DNA from: Lophium mytilinum
Taxonomy: Eukaryota; Ascomycota; Dothideomycetes; Mytilinidiales; Mytilinidiaceae
Direction of reading: 5' to 3'
Assembly (NCBI GenBank): GCA_010093605.1
Contig: MU004185.1
Coordinates: 207,334-271,333, forward strand
DNA: 64,000 nucleotides
Below are positions 31,328-42,463 of this stretch, piece after piece. Both the position numbers and the translations under genes were made by a program. The notes below the pieces were generated by a model that saw only the letters and a list, made by a program, of their open reading frames with translations, ran no database searches and was not told the origin of the DNA. How positions within the stretch are numbered: position 1 is the stretch's first letter; the number at the start of each line of letters is the position of its first letter.

Positions 31328-31796
31328 CAGTTGGGATGTGAGGCCCGACTGTTTGTATATACCAGCTTACACGTAATTATAACAAGGTGAAACGCTTCTC
31401 TTGCCCTCCAGCCCTACTAGGTACTCTCGTTCGTTGTCACCATCTTAAGCTGGGTGGTACCAGCACCTCTCTTCACGAATAGGTACAGGTCTCGTCTCCC
31501 CTCCCGGACTCAGAGCCAGCTTCTAGGACTTTCTGGAACTCGAGATCACTGTAAACGTGGAGTCGAGAATCCACACTCTTTCCCTCCTCGGCTGCTTCTG
31601 GTGAAGGTGGAAGACCTGTGCAATAGACCACCCATTAGTATTTGCCCAACCATCTACTTGCCAGCTTCGTCATATGCTATTGCTAATGCTTCAATATCTA
31701 GTCTCTCTCTTGTTCCAGCATCAGCCACAGCAACTACTTCTAATGCCTCTTGAAGCTCGTCATCTCCGCATTGCGTGACTGAAAAGGTGGTGTAGT
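31328..31796. other. Gap between convergent genes
   Basis: The stretch is about 470 bp. A plus-strand frame at 31454 has a low-complexity Ser/Ala-rich translation and is not called. The rest probably holds two terminators. Confidence 0.4.
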
Positions 31797-33932
31797 CTAA
31801 CATCTCGAGAACTCGGCCTCGGTCTTCGCGTTGGCGACAATATGCTTCGAGGATTTATGCTGGAGAAACTCCGCTAGATCCAATACCTTCGCTTTTCCAA
31901 GCCCGTCAGCCGTGATGAAGGCGTAACGACTCCCACTGATTTGGTTTTCCATCATCGAGCTCGCCTTTTGAGTGATCAAGACTGTCCATTCGCCCTGCCG
32001 AATCGGTCGGGACTCCGAATAGAATCTGCGACTGTCTCTTGCGACTCTCTTTGCTAAGCGGTAGAGGTCGGGTGGAAGAGCATTTACTTGGCTTTTAGAC
32101 TGTGCGATAGTTAAAATCTGGAAAACCATAGGCGTAGGGGATGTTTGAGGGAAGAACGTACTTGACTTGAATGTGCGAAGCAGTATGCTGCGGCGAGCCC
32201 GGTTGACGCCAAGTTGAATGTGATAGGGTTGTCCGTGTTCCAGCAATCGGGATGGTTACTCACCAGGTATTTGATGAAGTTGCCAACTCCCCTAACCAGG
32301 TTCTCAACAGGCGAAAAGTGGTCTAGCAGTGGAAACGCAGTGACCCGGATTGAGTTCTGTAGTGACAAGGTCGTCGTCTAATATGCAGTTCTTCCAAGGA
32401 CATCCTCCATCTCTGAGACGTAGCTTCTTCTCGTTTTGACCACAAACCCAAAGTAGTTGAACGATAGGGGCCTTAGCGTTTCTTGAATACTCATTTTCGC
32501 AAGGAGACGTAAACTCGAAGTCCTCAAATGCTCGTTGATATGTATTAGGGAAGTGAAAGCTGCATCCGGGTGTCCTTGTATTAGTCCGATCATGTCATCG
32601 ACACTATGATGTGCATCGAACTTGGTGAGTTGGCGTAAGGAGGGCCAATTCGGCAGGCGAAGCCCGAACTTTTTCAATGAGACGAGTTTATTTCCTGTCA
32701 GATCCAAAGCTTTGGGTTGCACCAACGCAACAAGCTCGTTGACTGCACATTCGGGCAAGTCATGGAACATGCTCAAGTCCAACCTTCCAGAGGCTGAATT
32801 ATTGCTCTTTGAAAGAGTTCGGTATAGAATTTGAGGAGCATGGGGTGATACTCCAACCATATCAGTGTGGTTGAGGAGGAATTCCAGGAGTAGTGGGTAG
32901 AATTCGGGTATAGTTTCGGCTTCTGCGATCCATGTATGGTAGTCTTGATCTGTCAAAGCCGCCTCGAAGACTCTCATTATTGACCGGTTTCCAGGCGAAG
33001 ATTGTGGTGTTCTGCGGTCGTTATCGGTAGACACTGACCTAGATCTAAGATCAGACTCTCCGGGTCCACGCGCTCTTTCCAATGTGCCCACGGTCTCTTG
33101 ATTGACCAGCCTGGCCACGTAGATTCCAGGGTTGCGGTATCGATGAGGGGGCGAGAAGCAAAATCTTCCACCAGTACTGCATATCTGCTACTCCATCTAT
33201 TGTTCACCGAGTCACCCTGTCTGCGATAGTACAATATCAAATAGTCCGTGGCGGTCATTGGGGCCATCATGAAGCGGACTGGTGTCTTTGGCAATGGGCG
33301 CATCCTTAGGAAGCAGTGATTGACAGCTGCAAGATTTGTGATGTCGAGAATCGTGTTTGCATCGTCGTCTTCAGCTCTCATGATATGCAAATTCCAAGAA
33401 TTTAGTATGACCCGAGAGGAGACCTTGCCCCTATCAAGTGCCGCAGATATCCCGACCACCATACAAGTCGTGATGAAAGGAAACTTCGACGGTTGTGGGC
33501 CATCGGATGCGATGAAGGTAGAGTCGTCGTCGCTCGGATAGTCGCATTCTTCGTCGTCATCGTCGTCGGGCGCTTCGCTCCATTTCCCTCCGCTATAGTC
33601 CTCATCGCTGAGGTGTTTTGCACTCTCCAGCTCATGGTGAAGGAGGGCTCGGTTCTCTAGGTCTTGAAAGATTCTGAGCAATCTGAGACAGCCTGTATGA
33701 AAATTAGCACAAATGGCTACGAAGAACTCAAGGCGTCCTAGGATAATGCGTTCGGAATATAATGGTTCCCCCACTGAGCTCTTTATGACTTACTTTCTAG
33801 AGCTATTTCGCCGAAAGTGCCGCTAAGATCACGGCGGGTCACATAGTTGGCTGCAGCCAGTCCACGATACCGGTGTCCGATTTTCGCAATAACGAAGACT
33901 TGATGGCTGGTGTCGTACTCATATCCGTCCAT
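31797..33932 (-). CDS. Five-exon hypothetical protein, 634 residues
   Basis: Exons 33932-33794, 33737-33039, 32970-32402, 32356-32162 and 32099-31797. The introns are 45-68 bp and preserve frame throughout. The ATG at 33932 starts MDGYEYDTSHQVFVIAKIGH, which reads like a real N-terminus. An acidic tract (DDDDDEECDYPSDDD) lies near residue 85. A Leu-rich region follows (KALDLTGNKLVSLKKF, PNWPSLRQLTKFD), and then a segment resembling a GTP- or lipid-binding fold that I cannot name. Overall this looks like a widely distributed but uncharacterised ascomycete protein. The donor of intron 3 (GTCCTT) is weak; the rest are good. Confidence 0.7.
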
Positions 33933-35092
33933 GGTAACTTCGTAGCTAACTTAACCCCTAGATTGCACAGCTTTATAGGCCTGTCGGGGAATGAATTTGG
34001 TTGCAGAAGGTGGGAATAGGAAGTCAGCGGGCCCAAAGCTGGGGTAATATGTGCTGAGTCGGCCAGCCCTGTGCGTCAACCTACGCATCTGGTGAATGGA
34101 AATATCTTGGCACCTCAATATCAAGATGTAGTATCTCGTTATAGTTCTCTACGCGCTCTCCTGTTACTACTGGATAGACTCGTCTTAATCTATGCTTGTC
34201 ATCTTACCAGGCAATCGTCTTCAAAGTAGTGCGGCTAATTTGAGGACGGTTTAAAGTGGTGAATTTTGACTACACTTGCATTCCTAACAAGACCTTGAAC
34301 GCTTCAGCATTTTCAAAGACCTATACGGACATCAGTAACGAGACATCGTACATAGAGGCAGCTTGACCGTCTTCGCAAACTTCAACGGCGTCGATCCACT
34401 AATTTGACCAGAAATCTCGGTAGGCACAGCTATTACCACAACTTCATAACGGTTCATGTACGCAAGGCCTGATATTAGCCACTCATCAATTGTCACATAG
34501 CGTAATACGCCATGGGACTGTCGGAAGTGGCGGTGTTTCGCTGCTTTTGCTCCACTAGGGGTTAGAATTCGGGATATCTTTGCACTTCTTTCGTCACGTT
34601 GGGGAAACCGGGGAAGAGAGAGAGCGGGGAGGTCGGGATCAAACGAGACAAGAGGAAAAGGATTGCTGGTGATCGAATAAGCTTTAAAACACGGAGATGT
34701 AACAAAATTTGCTTCACTAGCCTGTCACAGCTACATACAACGGGCAAGGCGAATAGACGACTCTTTGCAAAGGTATAGAAGCACACCGAGAGTTTTCAAA
34801 TAAAAAGTGTACATACCTACATAGCGTACTCACTGCGGGTAGGCGACAATGACGAATGACGGAAAGTAGCACGTCTTCTGATGGTACACAGAATTATTGG
34901 CAAATATATCCTCTTATACAAGGCTCAACACCTACGGTTATCCTGCCGTCCCTGCGCCGAGGATTGACCTTTCCCGAAATGCATTCATCTCAACGCCCGA
35001 ACACCGGCCATGCATTGTAGTTGCAGCGCTCTCTGGCTACACGAATAATACTGTCGAATCAGAGAAGAGAAATTGAGGACAACTAGCCGCTC
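33933..35092. other. Intergenic 1.2 kb, no gene found
   Basis: Nothing was recognised in either strand. It separates the five-exon gene's promoter from the 3' end of SEC66. Confidence 0.4.
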
Positions 35093-35875
35093 TCAATGCT
35101 TCCCCTTTTTCCTGTTCTTGCCCTTGGGTCCGCCCGCAGGAGAGTCCACCAACACGGCATCATCATCGCTACCCAGCTTCGCCATGGCTGGCTTGATGCT
35201 GTTGCTGCTTGCCGTTGTAGCCAACGATGGTTTCGCAGTCTTTTCCTCATCCAACTCCTTCATAAGCCCCGAGGAAATATCGGCCTTTCGCCTCTCCCAC
35301 CACTCCTTCTCGGCGTTGGCTTGACCTTGGATCTCAGTGATGCGGGCGCGGATTTGAGCGTTCTGGGCCATTTCGGAAGCGGACTGGAAAATGGTTTGGC
35401 CCCAATTGGGAGAAAATGCGTTAGCCTGTGGCAGTTAGCGCCCCTCTTCCACTGAATCTCAGCTGTATGGGTAGTCTCGTACCTCGCTAACGACATCCCT
35501 TAACTCCTCTTCAATTTCCTTCTCGGCCCTCTGGAAGCGCTGCCATAGATCATCCCCCACACTGCCCCTCTGCAACAGCGTGCTCAGTGCCTGCTTTGCA
35601 TTCCTAATCTGCACGATACGGTGGATATCCTCTATAGCTCTCCGCAGCAGCGCTGCCTTGAGATGGCCGTCGGAAACCTTGGGCGAACCGGTTTCGGGCT
35701 CTTGGTGGAGGAGGGTGAGGTAGATGTCCCGCTGGAGATGTTGGCCAAACCACGGCGCTAGAGACGCTGCTCTAGAGATTTTGCCCTTGCGGTATACTGA
35801 CGTAAAGACGGCGAGGGATCCGACGAGAATGCCTAGGTAGGCAATGGCGAAGGCGAGCCCGATCAAGTCGACCAT
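35093..35875 (-). CDS. SEC66: Sec66/Sec71 subunit of the Sec63 complex
   Basis: Exons 35875-35483 and 35425-35093 with a 57-bp intron give 241 residues. The N-terminus carries a membrane helix (LIGLAFAIAYLGILVGSLAV), followed by YRKGKISRAASLAPWF and the conserved block DIYLTLLHQEPETG. After the splice, EANAFSPNWGQTIFQSASEM is a hallmark of the family. The C-terminus is Lys-rich (KGKNRKKGKH). The protein is a non-essential subunit of the ER post-translational translocation complex with Sec62, Sec63 and Sec72. It shares a 472-bp divergent promoter with NPL4. Confidence 0.93.
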
Positions 35876-36347
35876 CTCGGAGGTGCGCCCAGCGAGGGGC
35901 TATTCTACTTCGTGTCTGGGACAGAGACCGTGGGACGGTGGGCGTATTGGAAGGAGGTGGTAGTATCCGGTGCGTGTGTGCGTGTGCGTGTACAGAGGGC
36001 GGCCGCTATCGGGGGTGGCTCGATGTCTTCACTGCACCGGCAAGGAGGAATAAAATAAGGCCAGAGTTGCAGTCGGAATCTTGGCGAAATCTGATAGGGC
36101 TGAGAGTACGGCACACGATATCATCCTGACGCGCAGGTGGGCTGCGTCGGGTGTCGCACTGGCGAGCCCTAGCAGCTACACCCTACCTTCTGACGCCTTC
36201 CACCACCACCTACAACCCATTACGAACCACACTGTCGCCTGTCTCTGCCTGCCGCCCTCTTCACCTGCCTGGAGATCACCGCCGTCTACAAATAACTAAT
36301 CTTGATAGTCCCAGAATCTCCACACCGTACACTAGCCCGCCGTCAAT
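35876..36347. promoter_or_regulatory. Divergent promoter region between SEC66 and NPL4
   Basis: The 472-bp gap separates the start codons of two ER-linked genes on opposite strands, so their promoters overlap here. It contains a GT-rich run (GTGCGTGTGTGCGTGTGCGTG) at about 35970 and a CT-rich leader before the NPL4 ATG. No TATA box stands out. Confidence 0.55.
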
Positions 36348-38351
36348 ATGATACTGAGATTCTTTAGCCGCGAGGGGCAGTTCCGCCTCGAGGTGCAGCC
36401 ATCTACGACTTTCACTGATATCATACCCCAAGTCGCCGAGAAGCTGCCCAAAACGATCGACATCAAGTCCATATCTGTGAGCAACAAGCCGCACGGTGGT
36501 GATCACAGGAAGCTCAGTACGCTCAAAGGCGTCACGTTTGACCAGGTGGGCCTCAGGTAGGCAAGGCTCTTATCATAAAGCGACGCCGCTGACGCCTATT
36601 ACAGCCATGGAGCTCCTCTTTACCTTGACTTCACCGACCAGCAGTCAGTGTCCAACGGACACTCCGAGCCCGGAGCTACTTCCAACCGCCTGAACGGACG
36701 CGCCGTGTCCCCCTCAGAATCTGCATCCGTTACGGTCCCACTAGGATCGCCTACACAGCTCATTAAGAACCCTTGGGAGGTCGTGAAACAGTCGCCTCTG
36801 GACGACAGACTGGACAAGCTCGATGGCAAGATACCCCGAAAGCTGGATCAGAAGATGTGCAGGCACGGGCCGAAGGGCATGTGCGACTATTGCATGCCGC
36901 TAGAGCCATACGCCCCGGAGTATATGCTAGACAAGAAGATCAAGCACCTTTCGTTCCACTCATACCTTCGCAAGATCAACACCGGGAAGAACAAGCCAGA
37001 ATCCGGGACATCGTACATGCCGCCACTTAGCGAGCCATACTACCGTGTCCGACCAGATTGTCCAGCGGGCCACAAGCCTTTCCCCGAGGGCATTTGCACA
37101 AAATGCCAGCCGAGCGCAATCTCGTTACAACCGCAGGAATATCGAATGGTGGATCACGTCGAGTTTGCCACACCTGATCTCATAAACTCACTTTTGGATT
37201 TCTGGAGGACAAGCGGAAGCCAGAGACTGGGATTCCTCTATGGGAGATATGAGGAATACACAGAGGTACCGTTAGGAACAAAAGCGGTCGTCGAGGCCAT
37301 CTACGAACCCCCGCAGAGCAACGAAGCTGATGGAGTGTCGCTTGGAGAATGGGATAATGAGAAGGAAGTGGATGAGATAGCGAGGGCGTGTGGGCTAGAG
37401 AAGGTTGGAGTTATCTTCACAGATCTCCTAGATGCAGGAGAAGGAGATGGCTCCGTGGTTTGCAAAAGACACATCGACTCCTACTTCCTCTCATCACTGG
37501 AAATCCAATTCGCTGCACGGTTACAGGCCAAATACCCACGACCCACCAAGTGGAGCGAAACTGGGAAATTCGGATCAAACTTTGTTACTTGTCTGATCAC
37601 TGGCAATGAAGACGGCGAGATTGGCATTGCTTCATATCAGGCTTCAAATGCGGCTGTGGAAATGGTCAGGGCGGACATCATCGAACCATCTGCGGAGCCG
37701 TCCGTCATGCTCGTCCAAGCGGAAGAGGACAACGATGTTCTCAACAAAGCGAGATACATTCCCGAAGTCTTTTACCGCCGAAAGAACGAGTATGGCGTCA
37801 ACGTACAGGAGAACGCGAAACCTTCTTTCCCTGTAGACTACTTACTGGTCACGCTCACCCACGGTTTCCCCAACGAATCGAACCCAATCTTCATAGGACC
37901 GAAATTCACGATCGAGAACCGAGAGCTTATTGGCCAAATGCAAGAACCATCAAGTCTGTCTAAGGCGTTGAACGCGAAGGCAAATGGCCTTGCTCTAAGC
38001 ACGTCGAGTGGAGTCAAGTCCGTGTCTGACTTCCATCTCATTACCTTCATCCACAAGCTTGGCATATTAAGCAAGGTATTATTCCCTCACACATCGTTAA
38101 CATTCTTGATAACTAAACACTGCCGCCATTAGGACGAAGAAACCCTTCTCTACCACGTCGCAAGCAAACACGACCTATCACAAGGCCTACAGCTACAGCA
38201 CAGCCCGGGATGGGCCACTCTTCTGACCATCCTCAAAGAAAGCGGTGAGAGACCCCCTAAACGTGCAACTCCTCATCGCGACTTCTCCCCAAGCGATAGC
38301 ACAGAACAGCTTGCTAAGAGGGTCAAGGGGGTTAGCCTGAAGGGAAAATAA
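36348..38351 (+). CDS. NPL4: Npl4, ubiquitin-recognition cofactor of Cdc48
   Basis: Exons 36348-36556, 36605-38075 and 38133-38351 give 632 residues. The N-terminal ubiquitin-like fold ([19 protein letters not shown]) is followed by the zinc motif [19 protein letters not shown] and the second zinc finger [20 protein letters not shown]. The long MPN-like domain holds [16 protein letters not shown] and [12 protein letters not shown]. The C-terminal segment [20 protein letters not shown] is conserved, and the end is basic. Npl4 forms a dimer with Ufd1 and recruits polyubiquitylated proteins to Cdc48, chiefly at the ER and nuclear envelope. It is complete here. Confidence 0.97.
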
Positions 38352-39100
38352 TTAAAGATTGTTTTTCCTTTTGCTACTCTTTTGTGTAGGTTCGCCCACG
38401 TATGTAGACTCCAGAAGTCATGACCCGATTCGAACGAGCTAAGACAAGCTGGTGCTGGGGCGGAATGGGATAGATTCTGGGGCATCTGGGGAACGGTCAT
38501 CATCGTGCTATCTGCATCTTCGATGATGATAGCTATGGCCGCAGCTAAATAAAACAATACGAAAGGCATTGGAACTGAAATGTGTGCTCTTTTGTGACTT
38601 TATCTAAGGCTGAATGGCACGCTAGGCATGAAAAAGGTGGCACGTTCAGCAAGCATTCTGCCTTTTCGGTCGTGTGTACACTTGTGTGCCACTGCCTGGA
38701 GTGATTCAACAAGTTTCCACGTTCCCGAAGCTAAGATTTGTTATCTCGTTGATCTCTTTGAAAATGAATTGAAGCACTCCAAGCAGTGGCAGACAGGTGT
38801 GCGGTGCACAAAAGGCAAAGTGCTTGCTGAGTGTGCCACCTTTTTCATGCCCAGCGTGAATGGCAAGGTATGAAGCCTGTCAGAAAGCTCACTTTGCACC
38901 TGTTCCACATTCTTGAAGGCATTATGAGACATTGTAGACAGTGTCAAAATGATTCGATACAGGACGGTCGGAACATATTTTCGAGAAGCTAAAGTGGTGC
39001 ACGTGACAGAGCGCGTAAAATGTTCGGCTTTCGCGTTTCTCGCGTCGTCCCTCAACACCAAGGTTACTCCTCCAACTTCAGCCAATACAAATCCTCCACA
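38352..39100. other. Intergenic, holds a fold-back element
   Basis: The stretch between NPL4 and RFC2 is occupied in its middle by the inverted-repeat element at 38618-38858. The last 100 bp contain the RFC2 leader. Confidence 0.5.
38618..38858. mobile_element. Fold-back MITE-like element, copy A
   Basis: The left 90 bp begin CACGCTAGGCATGAAAAAGG, and the right end is its inverted copy (CACGCTGGGCATGAAAAAGG when read on the minus strand). The arms differ at few positions, and each has a core GCCACTGC(C/T)TGGAGTG. Element length is 241 bp. The flanks AATGG on both sides may be a 5-bp target duplication. It has no coding capacity, so it is non-autonomous. Related copies lie at 43841, about 44108, 62953 and, more remotely, 44981. 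Confidence 0.85.
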
Positions 39101-40462
39101 ATGGCGAGTTTCTTCGATATCAAAGCTCGGCAGGCTGCTGCGGCGGCCGCGAGCTCTTCTAAAGCCCCGATTACGAAACAAGAGAACAATCGGATGCAGC
39201 CGTGGGTGGAGAAATAGTACGTCCAATACAGCCCGTGTCCTTCAACATTCAACTCTCTTATATCTCACAATCATGACTTTCTTATAAACACATTTCCATC
39301 ATTCAACCTATATACACTTCCGTCATGATATTTCCCCACTGACGCACCCTCTAGCCGCCCCCGCTCTCTTAACGAAGTCACGGCCCAAGACCACACAATT
39401 CAAGTCCTCTCCCGCACCCTCCAATCCTCCAACCTCCCACACATGCTCTTCTACGGCCCGCCCGGCACAGGCAAAACCTCCACTATCCTCGCGCTCGCCA
39501 AACAGCTCTACGGCCCCGACCTCATCAAATCCCGCGTGCTCGAACTCAACGCCTCCGACGAGCGCGGCATCTCCATCGTACGACTGAAAGTCAAAGACTT
39601 CGCTAGACAACAGCTCAGCAATGCGCCGAACTATAACGTCATGGTCGACGATGGCACGGGCGCTGGATCGAAGCAAGTCAGGTATAGGGACAAATATTCT
39701 GCGCCGCCGTTCAAAATCGTGATTCTGGATGAGGCGGATAGTATGACGCAGGACGCGCAATCTGCGCTGCGTAGGACGATGGAGACGTATAGCAAGATGA
39801 CGCGGTTTTGTCTGGTGTGTAATTACGTTACGCGCATCATCGATCCACTTGCGAGTAGGTGCAGCAAGTTCAGGTTCAAGAGTTTGGATGAGGGGAGTGC
39901 GGTGGCGCGGGTGGAGTTCATCGCGAAAGAGGAGGGTGTGAGATTAGATCCGGGGGTGGGGGAGGAGTTGGTGAGGGTGTCCGATGGGGATTTGAGGAAG
40001 GCGATTACGTTTTTGCAGAGCGCAGCGAGGTTGGTGGGCCAGGCGGCGAAGAATGGAAATGGCAATGCGGATGCTATGGAGATCGATTCCGACGACGATG
40101 TTGGCTTGGGCTTGGGCTCGGCTGTTACAATGGAGCATGTTCATGAGATCGCGGGTGTAATACCGACGCCGACGCTCGAGCTGTTGCTGGACAGCATGCA
40201 GCCCTCGGCCTCGAAAACGATACAGTTCAAGACTATCAGCAAGGTGGTCGAGGACATGGTCGCTGATGGGTGGAGCGCTGCTCAGACCGTGTCACAGCTC
40301 TACGAACAAGTTTTGTTCGATGAGCGAATTGGGGATCTCCAGAAGAACAAAATCGTGGGGGTGTTCAGTGAGGTGGATAAGCGGCTCATCGATGGTGCGG
40401 ACGAACATCTTGCGGTGTTGGATCTCGCCGTAAGAGTGGCAGGGGTAATATGTGAGGGCTAA
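39101..40462 (+). CDS. RFC2: Replication factor C subunit 2 (clamp loader)
   Basis: Exons 39101-39216 and 39355-40462 with a 138-bp intron give 407 residues. The intron splits the codon of Tyr in EKYRPRSLNEVTAQDH. Walker A is FYGPPGTGKTSTILALA, Walker B is ILDEADSMTQDAQSALRRTM, and the SRC motif is in LASRCSKFRF. The sequence matches yeast Rfc2 (human RFC4) more than other subunits, for example LPHMLFYGPPGTGKTST and GISIVRLKVKDFA. A roughly 20-residue insert after KDFARQQLSNAP and an acidic loop (MEIDSDDDVG) are lineage-specific. Rfc2 helps load PCNA at primer ends. Confidence 0.96.
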
Positions 40463-40929
40463 GGAACACGAGTTGGTGCTGCATTGCGATGGCGTCCGGC
40501 GTTATCAGACTAAGTCTATGGTAAATTGGTGGAGGGATGGGTAGGTACGCATGCCCTCAAGACCTCCGTCATATCTCTAGCGAGAACGCAAGAGAATTCT
40601 TATTTAAAGGGACTAGCATACACATTTCAAAGCCAATGATACTAGTTCCAAACCCTTCACCATTTTTTAGTAAAAAGGGACCATATCCACTTTCTCAAGC
40701 TCAAAGCTTTTCTCCATGTCTCAACCCCTCTTCATCCGTCTCAACGACTACCATCTCCTTTTCATCCTACCGCTTTCACACGTCTGCTTCACACGCATTC
40801 CTCTCCTCTCTTCTTTTCCTAACCCTCTCCTCATACCTTCTTCATAACCAAAACACACACCGCCACTACCACTACCAACATCATTGCCTTCGTCCAAACT
40901 CCCGGAGCGCACTCAGGGCAGCGGCAGGA
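40463..40929. other. Intergenic, CT-rich
   Basis: This stretch is strongly CT-rich on the plus strand and gives no gene I can defend. A plus-strand frame running through it is low-complexity. Confidence 0.4.
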
Positions 40930-41235
40930 CTAGCCAAGATTGTCGCAGAAACAGATGTCTTTGGACCCTTTGTCATTGTCTCCATCTTCAACAACCCTGA
41001 TACCAAGGTCGCCGCTTTCGAGGTCGATATCGCCGCCCTCATGATCGATATCCGCGCGCTCGGGGTCCATGCTCGTGCCCTCTTGCTGGGAGTCCGGGCT
41101 GTAAGACGGAGGGAGATTGGGCGTAGGTTGCTCAGAAATGTTTGGAGTGTCGGCCCTCTTAATGTCGGGTTGTTTGGTGTCGTAGTCTACAAGGGGGAAA
41201 GGTAAATGGCGGAAACTTATGGGGTCGGCGGCCAT
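40930..41235 (-). CDS. Small disordered acidic protein, hypothetical
   Basis: 102 codons start MAADPISFRHLPFPLVDYDT. The protein is hydrophilic, with Pro/Ser (NLPPSYSPD, a PPxY-type WW-binding motif) and then Asp/Glu-rich segments (DIDHEGGDIDLESGD). No domain is recognised. A plus-strand frame of similar length crosses the same region, and I prefer the minus frame on composition. A further intron and 3' exon cannot be excluded. Confidence 0.35.
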   Translation of the reverse strand: MAADPISFRHLPFPLVDYDTKQPDIKRADTPNISEQPTPNLPPSYSPDSQQEGTSMDPERADIDHEGGDIDLESGDLGIRVVEDGDNDKGSKDICFCDNLG

Positions 41236-42463
41236 CGTGTTACGCTTGGTGGGCACGTTGCCTTGTATTTGGGAGTTATTGCGGCAGGAAGGATGAGGAT
41301 GGTGATGTCGATGGAACTTTCAACTGTGTGTGCGAAGGGAAGATTGGGGAATCGTGGGCCCTGGAGGTCATGAACCATGGATATCAAATCATTTCAACCA
41401 TGATAATGCGTGAACGAGCTTCAATCCCTCATCACTGAGTCTGCATTCATAGTCACTAGTTGCTCGCTCTTTCAATCCCTATCTTAAGGATACGACATGG
41501 TTCTCAGGGGACCTTATTTCCTTTATACTCCCAGATCTCCTAGCATGATTCATAGGCCTCATCAATAACATGCCAAAATTACCTTCAATTCGCACGGACT
41601 GGCTCCGCGTTATACATCTCACACCCTCAAGATCAACTCCAATCCTAAAGCCCGATCTAAAGGGTCTGCCAATAATATGCCAAAACGACCTTCAAATCGC
41701 ACGGACTGGCTCCACTTCATACATCTCGCACCCTCAAGATCAACTCCAATCCTCAGACCCGATTCAAAGCGCTCGCCAATAACACGCCAGAACCACCTTC
41801 AAATCACACAGATTGGCTGGCTCCAGCTCACACATCCCCCGACACTAAGGTTAACTGCTACCCCCCGGCTCTTCTGTCTGCCTTCTCCCTCCACTGCGTC
41901 CTTCTGCTACCTCCTCGCTCCGTCGTAATCGGAAGTCTCAGAGACAGATTCGTCGCGCGGGCCGATGCCGCTGCCGTCGTTGCGGACTGTGAGAAGGTGC
42001 TGCTCCGCTCGCGCTTGCTAGGTCCGCTGGCTGTTGCAATGCTTCTTTCCTGGAAAAGCGCTGGGCCCGCTCTAGGGTTAGGGGGCGCGAGTATAGAGGA
42101 GGTGGGTGCATTTTAGGGCGTGCATAGCTTTAAAGTTATCCGGCTGGGTCTGCGGCGAGGCTGAATTGGAAAGACGTGGGAATGCAAATGAGGCAAGCAG
42201 TAGATTTGGAGTGGGCTGAGGGAAAGGGCAAATAATAGGGATACTGGGCTTCGAGAGCAGGGATGGGGTACACAGGGGCACTGAAGGTTGCAAGAAATAG
42301 TAATCAAAAAGATACGACAGTGGTTTCCATTGCGAACAGATGTCTACGCCAGCTTCTCAGCTATAAGCCCCAAAACAAACAGGAGGAGATACAGAGAACC
42401 CAAATCTCTCGAGTCTACAGCCCAGGGAATTCCAGAACAGTTTAGATATACAGGTCCGTCGTC
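41236..42463. other. Intergenic with a 107-bp tandem repeat
   Basis: Apart from the repeat at 41564 nothing is recognised. The 3' end of the Vps3844-type gene borders it on the right. Confidence 0.45.
41564..41857. repeat. 107-bp tandem repeat, about 2.7 copies
   Basis: Units at 41564-41670, 41671-41777 and 41778-41857 (partial) share CACGGACTGGCTCC and CAAGATCAACTCCAATCCT. Copies 1 and 2 are about 85 percent alike by eye; copy 3 is more diverged and ends early. Confidence 0.88.

Noticed and set aside
40537-41205. 222-codon frame on the plus strand
   Set aside because: Its composition is low-complexity (CT-rich DNA), and the opposite strand has a more protein-like frame.
42075-42087. Telomere-like TTAGGG string
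   Set aside because: Only one or two imperfect units occur here and near 44025, so this is chance and not a telomere or interstitial array.
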